A stretch of DNA of 33,912 nt from an uncultured Clostridia bacterium (GTDB lineage: Bacteria; Bacillota; Clostridia; TANB77; CAG-508): NCBI GenBank assembly GCA_934122125.1, contig CAKOVW010000009.1, positions 1 through 33,912 of the forward strand. The letters run 5' to 3'. Both the position numbers and the translations under genes were made by a program. The notes beneath the pieces were generated by a model. The model saw only the letters and a list, made by a program, of their open reading frames with translations. It was not told the DNA's origin and did not search any database. The stretch's first letter is position 1. Each line of letters begins with the position of its first letter. Shown piece after piece: positions 7,937 through 14,153 of this stretch.

Positions 7937-8869
7937 ATGTTTAGCAAGATTTTTGATTCCAGCATTGGTGGCAGTTCCACCAGTTCTATTCAGTTGCGCA
8001 GCAAATTCATGAAAACCGTTCAGGATCCCAAGGTTCGGCATGCGGTTCTCGTTCAGTGTGAGGAATTCATTAACCTTTCCGTTTATGAGGTTTTTCTCAT
8101 TCTGATGCAGACTGCCTCAAATTTTTCCGAGCTTGTTGCCTTTACTCAGCTCGAGTGGGCAAAGCTCACTGACGCACAGCTCAAAAGTGTCTGGAGCGAA
8201 CTTCGCTCTCAGTACAACACTGCTCATCATGGTATCCCTGAAGCAGAGCTCTTTTTCAATTGCAGCGAGCCCTACATTGAAATCTCCAATCGTGTTTCTT
8301 CTGAACATGCTATGTCTGTTTTCAAATACATTATTACGTATTTGCAGGCTAACACTCAGAGCGAACACAGCCGGCTTGTTTATCTTCTGACAAGTGTCTG
8401 TGAGCGGTATCAGTTCGGTGGGCTGCGTGAGCTCGGTTTCAGTTATGAACAAGCTCAAGAGTTTTTGCCTGTTGTTCATGCAGTTGCTACTTTGACCACT
8501 GGACTGCTGACCAACAACTGCTATCTTTCGGCAGTAGATCTGGTTCAAAACCTTTGTACCGAAACTACTCCGGCTACTGATGCTATGGATGAAAATTCCG
8601 AAAATAATGGAGGTAATGAAATGACTACCACTGTTGAGCCTGCTCCCATCGTTATGGGTTGTAGCTACAACGAAAGCAAGCCCGTTTTTTCTTTCAAGAC
8701 CATGTGCGACCTTGTTGACAACTACTACCTTCTGTCTGACACCTTTGAGTGCTTTGCTGAGTTGCGTCAGCTCGGCATCGAGCCCAGTTTTCTCATTGAA
8801 AATGAGGCCAGCTTCAAAGAGTTTATCGACTCTATGGAGCGCTTCTACAATGGCGACAAACCCCAGTAA
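7937..8869 (+). CDS. unknown protein, GC-rich, probably acquired
   Basis: A 310-residue cytosolic-looking protein that I do not recognise: it has no signal peptide, membrane segment or known motif. The N-terminal ~215 residues are mixed and helix-rich. A low-complexity acidic Thr/Asn/Glu linker (about 212-245) follows, then a C-terminal domain of about 65 residues. The ATG has AGGAGG upstream at 7921. GC is about 47% in two sampled 60-base lines against about 25% nearby. Codons such as CGC, CGG, CTG, CAG, GAG and CCC are common here and rare in the flanking genes, so recent transfer is likely. The gene has its own consensus promoter and terminator. A second ribosome site and ATG lie inside the linker at 8621. 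Confidence 0.85.
   Translation: MFSKIFDSSIGGSSTSSIQLRSKFMKTVQDPKVRHAVLVQCEEFINLSVYEVFLILMQTASNFSELVAFTQLEWAKLTDAQLKSVWSELRSQYNTAHHGIPEAELFFNCSEPYIEISNRVSSEHAMSVFKYIITYLQANTQSEHSRLVYLLTSVCERYQFGGLRELGFSYEQAQEFLPVVHAVATLTTGLLTNNCYLSAVDLVQNLCTETTPATDAMDENSENNGGNEMTTTVEPAPIVMGCSYNESKPVFSFKTMCDLVDNYYLLSDTFECFAELRQLGIEPSFLIENEASFKEFIDSMERFYNGDKPQ
8609..8623 (+). promoter_or_regulatory. internal ribosome site and ATG inside cassette gene
   Basis: GGAGG (8609-8613), seven bases, then an in-frame ATG at 8621. It falls exactly at the low-complexity linker and would yield a separate 82-residue C-terminal protein ending at 8869. The geometry is ideal; use is not proven. Confidence 0.45.
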
Positions 8870-8885
8870 TTTTGGAACTCCTTTT

Positions 8886-8918
8886 AAAACGACAGAGAAT
8901 TTATTTCTCTGTCGTTTT
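8886..8918 (+). terminator. intrinsic terminator of GC-rich cassette
   Basis: A 14-bp perfect stem, AAAACGACAGAGAA (8886-8899) with 8905-8918, has a 5-base loop and is followed by a T-rich tail. It lies 16 bases after the stop. The same hairpin lies downstream of the opposing ogt-type gene. Confidence 0.9.
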
Positions 8919-8925
8919 TATTTTT

Positions 8926-9603
8926 CTATAATATGTCATATATTCCACCAAATAAGATGTTGTTATAATATAATAAATATTCTCCCATCATTGCTCTGCA
9001 ATTTATATTATCTAATAAATTCAATTGTTCTAATATAAAATCTCTATATTCTTTTGATGTTGCCATAATAAAATCTCCTTTCTTTGGAACAAAATATTTA
9101 CTCATATCATTTCCTTCTAATTTTAGCAATTCTATTTTGTTTTTTATTCCTCCACCATATCCTGTTAAACTTCCATTTGTTCCAACTACTCTATGACAAG
9201 GTATTATAATACAAATAGGGTTCCAGCCAACTGCTCCACCTACTGCTTGTGATGACATTCTTTTCAAGTTTCTTTTTTTAGCAATTATTTTTGATATATC
9301 ATTATAGGTTACAACTTGTCCATATTCAATGGAGTTCATTATATCAATTACTTCTTGTCTAAAAGGTGTTAAATTTTCTATTTTATATTTTGGTATAAAA
9401 TTAGGATTTTTACCACTAAAATAAATGTCTAGCCATTTGCTTGTTTCTTTAAAGATTTCTAAGTTTTTTTCTTCACAATTTACTATATGTTTAGAAGAAT
9501 CTCTTGAACTTTCAAACCATAAACCTGTTAGGTATTCTCCATCACTATTCATAATCATATTTGAAAAGTTTTCTGGAGTTTGATACACATATTTATATGT
9601 CAT
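8926..9603 (-). CDS. ogt: O6-methylguanine-DNA methyltransferase with truncated TfoX-like tail
   Basis: A suicide DNA-repair protein that transfers the methyl group from O6-methylguanine to its own cysteine. Residues 1-179 are a complete Ogt/MGMT: IEYGQVVTYNDISK, then IIPCHRVVG with acceptor Cys136, ending DMSKYFVPKKG as family members do. Instead of stopping, the frame runs on into MATSKEYRDFILEQLN and MMGEYLLYYNN, the start of a TfoX N-terminal domain. It breaks off after 46 residues at GGIYDIL. The ATG at 9603 has AGGAGA seven bases upstream. An AAAGGAG within the coding sequence precedes the TfoX Met (9066), suggesting tfoX was once a separate or overlapping gene. The cut lies just beside the GC-rich cassette. 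Confidence 0.85.
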   Translation of the reverse strand: MTYKYVYQTPENFSNMIMNSDGEYLTGLWFESSRDSSKHIVNCEEKNLEIFKETSKWLDIYFSGKNPNFIPKYKIENLTPFRQEVIDIMNSIEYGQVVTYNDISKIIAKKRNLKRMSSQAVGGAVGWNPICIIIPCHRVVGTNGSLTGYGGGIKNKIELLKLEGNDMSKYFVPKKGDFIMATSKEYRDFILEQLNLLDNINCRAMMGEYLLYYNNILFGGIYDIL

Positions 9604-9633
9604 TTTATTTTCTCCTATTATAATATACTTCAT

Positions 9634-9658
9634 GGAACACAATGTGTTCCGCTACAAA
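9634..9658 (+). repeat. REP-like palindrome, copy A
   Basis: GGAACACA-A-TGTGTTCC (9634-9650) followed by GCTACAAA. It has the same layout as the palindromes around the RAYT gene but with A in place of G at the fourth arm position, and the change is compensated in the other arm. It lies directly downstream of the stop of the 9659 gene. Confidence 0.75.
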
Positions 9659-10240
9659 TTACTTATATAATCTTAAAACCTGATATTGGTATGCTTCATC
9701 TTTTTCTGTATAACCAATTGAAATGCCTTTGCCATTATTTGCTGTTTTACCTGAGTTAGCTTTTGTCTTTACATCTTCTAATAATGTATCAATTTCTGAA
9801 TCAGTAATTTGACTATTATTTGCTTTAATTAAATGCTTAGTATATGAAATAGCATCTGCTTCATATTTGCTAGTTTTATCTACATATAAAAGCATATAGT
9901 TTACAATTTCAGTTGTTTTATCTCCAGTATATTTTTCTGGAACAACTACCAAATAAACTCCATCAACCAATCCATACCAATATTGATTATTACTTTCAGT
10001 TAGATAATCAGTTGATGCTGGATTTAATGAGCTATTGTCAACTATTTCTGTATTAAATTTTGCAACTAAAACATCAACAGTTTCTTTTTCAACCCAACCA
10101 TACTTTTCTTGAGTTTCTTGTAAATCTTTTTTAGCTTCTTCTAAATTATGCTTTGAAAATTGAACTATTGCAATACATATAGCAACAAAAACAAGCACAA
10201 ATATTACAACACAAATTCCTATAATTTTTTTCTTATTCAT
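9659..10240 (-). CDS. membrane-anchored hypothetical protein
   Basis: A 193-residue protein I do not recognise. A lysine-rich start (MNKKK) and one hydrophobic helix at about 6-28 anchor it. A short coiled-coil-like stretch (NLEEAKKDLQETQEK) follows, then an extracytoplasmic domain of about 145 residues with several Tyr/Trp and no cysteine. There is no lipobox. The ATG has AAGGAG about ten bases upstream. It is not tightly linked to its neighbours; a REP-like palindrome follows its stop. Confidence 0.65.
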   Translation of the reverse strand: MNKKKIIGICVVIFVLVFVAICIAIVQFSKHNLEEAKKDLQETQEKYGWVEKETVDVLVAKFNTEIVDNSSLNPASTDYLTESNNQYWYGLVDGVYLVVVPEKYTGDKTTEIVNYMLLYVDKTSKYEADAISYTKHLIKANNSQITDSEIDTLLEDVKTKANSGKTANNGKGISIGYTEKDEAYQYQVLRLYK

Positions 10241-10289
10241 ATTAATTATCTCCTTACAAGTTGTTATTTAGACTCTACTTATTGGTATA

Positions 10290-10487
10290 TTATTTTTGAT
10301 ATTTTTCTGGTGCTATTGATATATCTCTTATCATATCTCCATTAATTATACGAACTTTATTTTTTTCTTCAACTTTTATCCAGTTATCTTCTACTGCAAC
10401 TATTTTTCCTTGTACTCCAAAAGATTCATTAAATAGTATAATTACGCATACTTTTCCTATAAATTCTTTCATTAATTCTTGTGGCAT
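10290..10487 (-). CDS. small conserved beta-rich protein
   Basis: A 65-residue protein with alternating short strands (GKVCVIILFNESFGVQGKIV, EDNWIKVEEKNKVRII, GDMIRDISI). This resembles an Lsm/SH3-like small barrel of the kind annotated as uncharacterised proteins in Clostridia; that is a visual impression only. The ATG at 10487 has GGGAGG nine bases upstream. The open frame extends upstream to 10610 through a hydrophobic segment, but that ATG has AGGAG immediately adjacent, too close for efficient initiation. Confidence 0.6.
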   Translation of the reverse strand: MPQELMKEFIGKVCVIILFNESFGVQGKIVAVEDNWIKVEEKNKVRIINGDMIRDISIAPEKYQK

Positions 10488-10635
10488 TTTTCTTTTCCTC
10501 CCTTTCTTTTTTCTTTTAATTATTCCTAAATATAATTTATTCTTTCTTGGTATTATTATACAGCAAAAAAGTATAATAAACAAAAACAACCAATAGTTTA
10601 TTTTTATCATCTCCTAACTCATAGCGACCAATATT

Positions 10636-10746
10636 TTATTTTTCAAAGGTTATAACCTTAATTAGTAAACGTCTATTGTTCCCTGATAGTTTTTTGCTTT
10701 TTCTAAAAGTGGGCCTTTCGCTCCCATAGTAAATGCAATATTGCAT
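10636..10746 (-). CDS. possible 36-residue peptide
   Basis: On the minus strand AAAGGAG is followed six bases later by an ATG that opens a 36-codon frame (MQYCIYYGSERPTFRKSKKL, then a basic tail). The start codon lies inside a 22-bp perfect palindrome. A second frame from an ATG at 10726 reads MGAKGPLLEKAKNYQGTIDV and stops two codons later. It has more natural codon use but a ribosome site 26 bases away. At most one is likely to be real; this may be remnant DNA. Confidence 0.22.
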   Translation of the reverse strand: MQYCIYYGSERPTFRKSKKLSGNNRRLLIKVITFEK

Positions 10747-10750
10747 TTAC
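10729..10750. repeat. 22-bp perfect palindrome
   Basis: GTAAATGCAAT (10729-10739) is followed directly by its reverse complement (10740-10750). It is a perfect dyad without a loop, unrelated to the REP-like palindromes. It lies in a 197-base gap between small genes and could be a dimeric-regulator operator or a mobile-element relic. Confidence 0.6.
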
Positions 10751-10807
10751 AACTCCTTTCAACATATTTTATATTCCTTACTCTAAATATTCAAATCTAA
10801 TAGTGTT

Positions 10808-11128
10808 TTATTTCTTTTTACATATTTCTAATACTTTCTTCATTGTATTTGCTGTCCTTATAGTTATTTGGTCTTTTATATTGTTGCTTGCAGTCTTAAC
10901 CCACCAATTTGATTTTCTATAATTTTTCAAATCATATGACCAAAATATAGAATTATTATATTCCTCAATCTTTTCAATCTCTTCTTTTGGATCTCCAATA
11001 GTATTATATATTTCTTCATATTTTGCTGGTGGAATTATAAAAATCAAGTTATCATATATATCTTTATTGCTAGTTCCCCACCATACTGGATTATTATTTA
11101 ATATATCTTCAAGTTCAGTTGCAGTCAT
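10808..11128 (-). CDS. hypothetical protein, Trp-rich
   Basis: A 106-residue soluble protein that I do not recognise. It begins with TATELEDILNNNPVWWGTSN and is acidic, with six tryptophans and a Lys-rich end. There is no ribosome site before its ATG. The ATG overlaps the TGA of the upstream flavodoxin-like fragment in an ATGA arrangement, so translation would depend on coupling. It may therefore be poorly expressed or itself a remnant. Confidence 0.5.
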   Translation of the reverse strand: MTATELEDILNNNPVWWGTSNKDIYDNLIFIIPPAKYEEIYNTIGDPKEEIEKIEEYNNSIFWSYDLKNYRKSNWWVKTASNNIKDQITIRTANTMKKVLEICKKK

Positions 11129-11303
11129 AATAAATATTTTAGTCTTGAGAGATCATACTTGCTATCATGTTCATATCTTTCATTAACTTTACTCATTGCC
11201 ATTGTAGATAATGGCATTGTTCTATCTATTATTGCCTTTAATGTTGATGGCATGCTATATGTATACAAAGGAAAACTCCATATAATAACAAGAGATTTTA
11301 CAA
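11125..11303 (-). pseudogene. flavodoxin-family oxidoreductase fragment
   Basis: The minus-strand frame between a TAG at 11304-11306 and a TGA at 11125-11127 reads LVIIWSFPLYTYSMPSTLKA, followed by IIDRTMP and ERYEHDSKYDLSRLKY. This is the central FMN-binding part of flavodoxin-like NAD(P)H-dependent oxidoreductases (typically xPLYxxxMPxxLKxxIDR). Both the N-terminal P-loop and the C-terminal third are missing and no start codon is usable. I read it as a decayed gene fragment. Confidence 0.65.
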
Positions 11304-11331
11304 CCTACGCTTCGTAGAGTTTGATTATTCT

Positions 11332-11535
11332 CTAATTTAGTAAAAAGTCTAATATATTCATTCCTGCATCTGTTCCAGTTTTATAAATTTCTGTATAACC
11401 ACATTTTGTACAGCTTATAGTAATGAACTTTTTATTTTGCACATCAAATATTTTTGCAAAGTTCCCTCCAGTAGCTTGAAATTGGTCCTTTTCAAATTCT
11501 TCATTATTACATTTTGGACATTTCCATTTTTCCAT
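11332..11535 (-). CDS. zinc-ribbon protein (COG3478/YpzJ-like)
   Basis: A 67-residue protein with two cysteine pairs (KCPKCNNEEF near residue 5 and SCTKCGYTEIY near residue 42) forming a zinc ribbon. The overall pattern fits the small predicted nucleic-acid-binding Zn-ribbon family. It ends in GMNILDFLLN. The ATG has AAGGAGG seven bases upstream. Its partner is unknown. Confidence 0.75.
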   Translation of the reverse strand: MEKWKCPKCNNEEFEKDQFQATGGNFAKIFDVQNKKFITISCTKCGYTEIYKTGTDAGMNILDFLLN

Positions 11536-11571
11536 AATTAATCCTCCTTAAATTATTGTCTTTTAGTTTTC

Positions 11572-11593
11572 GTAGCGGAGCACATTGTGCTCC
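11572..11593 (-). repeat. REP-like palindrome, copy B (inverted)
   Basis: GTAGC then GGAGCACA-T-TGTGCTCC (11577-11593). It is in the opposite orientation to copies A, C, D and E, because the GTAGC side box is on the left. It lies four bases beyond the RAYT stop codon, so the transposase gene is bracketed by inverted copies. Confidence 0.85.
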
Positions 11594-11597
11594 ATTA

Positions 11598-12074
11598 CTA
11601 ATTGTAATATTTATCCAAGTTCCATTTTAATATATTTTCATCAATATATTTCCATATTCTCAAATAATCTTTTTCATTTCGTATTATGTGATCATAATAT
11701 GATTTCTGCCATATATGCTCTTTTGTTTGTTTTGTAATATACTCTTTATATTGCTTAATTACTCTTGAAATTGATATTGGTGTTTCTTTTTCGACTATTA
11801 AAATCATATGTATATGGTTTGGCATAATTATATACTTATCTAGTTTTATTGGCTTATAAATATCATCTATTTTCTTTATACAAGTATTTGCAACTTTACC
11901 AATATAGTTATATTTCATTATTCCATTTGCTATTTCACCGAAATAGTGCTTTTTTTCTTTTGTGCATATTGTAATAAAATAATATCCACTTAATGTGTAA
12001 TCATAATCTTTTAGTCTTGGATTTTTTCTCTCAAAATATTTATTGTTAAATGTATTCCTTTCTTTATGGAGCAC
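11598..12074 (-). CDS. REP-associated tyrosine transposase (RAYT)
   Basis: An HUH-type single-strand transposase/endonuclease of the IS200-like RAYT class that mobilises REP palindromes. The 158 residues show SGYYFITICTKEK, the metal-binding HIH at 87-89 (MPNHIHMI), and a catalytic Tyr candidate at 109 or 112 (KQYKEYITK). The terminal WQKSYYDHIIRNEKDYLRIW is nearly diagnostic of the family. No ATG exists near the N-terminus. The best start is a GTG at 12074 with GGAG six bases upstream, both inside REP-like copy C. Length is normal and the gene looks intact. Confidence 0.87.
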   Translation of the reverse strand: MLHKERNTFNNKYFERKNPRLKDYDYTLSGYYFITICTKEKKHYFGEIANGIMKYNYIGKVANTCIKKIDDIYKPIKLDKYIIMPNHIHMILIVEKETPISISRVIKQYKEYITKQTKEHIWQKSYYDHIIRNEKDYLRIWKYIDENILKWNLDKYYN

Positions 12075-12089
12075 ACTGTGCTCCGCTAC
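12068..12089 (+). repeat. REP-like palindrome, copy C
   Basis: A perfect GGAGCACA-C-TGTGCTCC followed by GCTAC. It overlaps the predicted 5' end of the RAYT gene and supplies its ribosome site and GTG on the minus strand. Confidence 0.85.
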
Positions 12090-12182
12090 AAAGTTTATGT
12101 ATTGTTGTTTATTTATGGTGCAGACTGTGCTCCGCTACAAAGTTTATGTATTGTTGTTTATTTATGGTGCAGACTGTGCTCC
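12077..12182 (+). repeat. 49-bp tandem repeat containing REP-like copies D and E
   Basis: A 49-base unit starting TGTGCTCCGCTACAAAG occurs twice without a mismatch (12077-12125, 12126-12174) and begins a third time (12175-12182). Each unit joins the right arm of one palindrome to the left arm of the next. Copies D (12117-12133) and E (12166-12182) have a left arm GGTGCAGA that mismatches the palindrome at two positions. E is followed by ACTAC instead of GCTAC. Confidence 0.9.
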
Positions 12183-12183
12183 A

Positions 12184-12741
12184 CTACGACATTTCTTTAT
12201 CTTTTTTTATTTGTTTACTATATCTATCTTCTTCTGAGAATACACATCCACAATATTTTTGCATGTATAAGCCTAGTTCTCGTGCTTTTTCTTGTCCTTC
12301 TCTAAAACCTACCCTAAAATCTCTATATAGAAAGTTCAATTCATATTTTTTAGCAATTTCTTCTAGTATCTGTTTTAGTTCTTCATGTCTTTGATATGGG
12401 CTAACAAATAATGTAGTAGTAATTGTATCAAAGCCATGTTCTTTTGCATATTTTGCTGTTTGTTCTAGTCTAACTCTATAGCAGTAATCTGTACATCTTG
12501 TTTTTAAATTTCCTATTACATTTTTGCAAAATTCATCTAATCCATATTCTTCTTCAAATATTGCTTGTACTCCTATGCTTTGAGTATATTCTTTTAGACA
12601 ATCTCTTCTTGCTTTATATTCCATATATGGATGTATGTTTGGGTTATACCAATATACTGTTGGTTCTATTTTTTCTTTTCTTAAACTATCTATACAATAT
12701 ACACTGCATGGTGCACAACAAGTATGCATTAAAAGTTTCAT
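12184..12741 (-). CDS. queH: epoxyqueuosine reductase QueH
   Basis: Catalyses the last step of queuosine synthesis, reducing epoxyqueuosine in tRNA to queuosine; it is the non-orthologous replacement for QueG. The 185-residue protein starts MKLLMHTCCAPCSVYC, with the diagnostic vicinal cysteine pair. It continues with YNPNIHPYMEY, CTDYCYRVRLEQTA and TTLFVSPYQRHEEL, and ends with a QKYCGCVFSEEDRY metal-binding motif. The start at 12741 overlaps the GT-C gene stop by four bases (ATGA). Its TAG stop comes from REP-like copy E, so the element has replaced or trimmed the natural 3' end by a few codons at most. Confidence 0.93.
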   Translation of the reverse strand: MKLLMHTCCAPCSVYCIDSLRKEKIEPTVYWYNPNIHPYMEYKARRDCLKEYTQSIGVQAIFEEEYGLDEFCKNVIGNLKTRCTDYCYRVRLEQTAKYAKEHGFDTITTTLFVSPYQRHEELKQILEEIAKKYELNFLYRDFRVGFREGQEKARELGLYMQKYCGCVFSEEDRYSKQIKKDKEMS

Positions 12742-14153
12742 TTTTCTCTCTCTTCCTTTTTTCTCATAAATTTGCATAAAATGCTACATATTATTATTGA
12801 TAAAATTATTGTTATTATTGAGTTATACATTCCATATTTAAATGCGTCATTGCCGACTCTAAAATAAATAAATATTGGCAACATTGATGTAATACTGTTT
12901 GTTATTATAAATTTTTTTATATAATCATTGGTCCAAAATATAGTTGGGAATAACCACATTAGGTACCATCTTTGAAAATTTATTATTACTAAAAATATAA
13001 AAATAAGCATAAATATACTGTACTTATTGCATATTTCTTCAAATTTTATTTCTTTTTTTACTAACAATATTATTAAGCTAGTTGCATATACAACCATAAA
13101 TACTGGTATTCTTAATGAATTAATTGTAGTAAATGTTCCTTTATCTATCTTTTTTAGTAATATTGCCATTATTGACTGGCTAAATCTTTCATTTTGTACT
13201 AGCATATTAGTATATATGCTTATATCTCTGAAGTATGGCAAGTACATAATAACCACTAATGCTATTATACTTAACCCTACTTCAAAACAGTACAATAACT
13301 TTTTAGGTGTTGGTTTATCTTTAAAGTAATAAAGTAAAATAAATGGAACTAACAATGCTGTACTATATTTAATTGCAATTGACAAAGCCATAAATATAGC
13401 AGCTAACCAAATATTTTTCCTTTTTAGTAAAAAGTACATAGCTATTAGTACCATAGCTATTAGATATATGTCATTATGCACATTGCTTAGTGCCTCTACT
13501 AGCACTAGTGGATTTATTCCATACATTAACACATATTTTGTATTTTTAGTTATTTTATAAATAATATAGCAGTTTAGTATATGTACAAGTAACCCTGCTA
13601 TTTTAAAAATATATAATGCAATTGTAATTTTTCCAAAAGATAGGCTAACTAATAATTCTGATATAATATTCCAAACTGGTCCATATACACTTGTAGTATT
13701 TTTCCAGTACCCCGTATTTTGCAATATTTCATCATTTGTTCCATTTTTTTGCAAATCATATACAGTTGTATAATATGGATTTTCTCCATATTTTGCTGCA
13801 AGCCAGCTATCTCCCATATAGTAAAAAATATCTGAACTTAAAATAGGTAATATTACTGCAAATAGTACTGATATTATTATAATAAATATTGCTATCTGCT
13901 TTTTAGTTGAGAATACTTCCTTTTCCTTTTTTAATATTAATACATATAAAATACTAAAAATTATTACAAGTCCTATAAATATTATTCCTTGAATACATCC
14001 ATTGAACGTATTTGTATATTTTTCTAATGTGTAACTATAATATGTGTTAAATCCATCCACTGTTTTATTAGTTATTAAATATATAACTGATGGTATGGTT
14101 AATGCTATTGATATTGCAATTATTAAGCATACTAAGATTTTATTTTTCTTCAT
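12738..14153 (-). CDS. polytopic GT-C-type glycosyltransferase
   Basis: A 471-residue integral membrane protein with about 11-13 hydrophobic helices. The first extracytoplasmic loop holds an acidic SSDIFYYMGDSWLAAKYGENPY, typical of GT-C enzymes that use polyprenyl-phosphate sugars. GINPLVLVEALSNVHNDI and AIKYSTALLVPF match the mannosyltransferase/DUF2029-like group. A role adding sugars to a cell-wall polymer outside the membrane would suit the teichoic acid genes upstream, but donor and acceptor are unknown. The ATG has AGGAG seven bases upstream. It overlaps ruvB by 14 bases and queH by 4, so the three are co-translated. Confidence 0.8.
   Translation of the reverse strand: MKKNKILVCLIIAISIALTIPSVIYLITNKTVDGFNTYYSYTLEKYTNTFNGCIQGIIFIGLVIIFSILYVLILKKEKEVFSTKKQIAIFIIIISVLFAVILPILSSDIFYYMGDSWLAAKYGENPYYTTVYDLQKNGTNDEILQNTGYWKNTTSVYGPVWNIISELLVSLSFGKITIALYIFKIAGLLVHILNCYIIYKITKNTKYVLMYGINPLVLVEALSNVHNDIYLIAMVLIAMYFLLKRKNIWLAAIFMALSIAIKYSTALLVPFILLYYFKDKPTPKKLLYCFEVGLSIIALVVIMYLPYFRDISIYTNMLVQNERFSQSIMAILLKKIDKGTFTTINSLRIPVFMVVYATSLIILLVKKEIKFEEICNKYSIFMLIFIFLVIINFQRWYLMWLFPTIFWTNDYIKKFIITNSITSMLPIFIYFRVGNDAFKYGMYNSIITIILSIIICSILCKFMRKKEEREK

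Noticed and set aside
8117..8548. 143-codon antisense frame in the GC-rich cassette
   Set aside because: The plus frame has a consensus promoter, ribosome site and terminator; the antisense frame has none.
12077..12182. CRISPR-like repeats
   Set aside because: The 49-base units are directly adjacent identical copies without unique spacers, so they are a tandem duplication of REP-like DNA, not a CRISPR array.
12043..12394. Plus-strand frames running through the 49-bp repeats
   Set aside because: They arise from the palindromic tandem repeats and antisense of queH; Cys/Leu/Tyr-rich repeats with no start signal.
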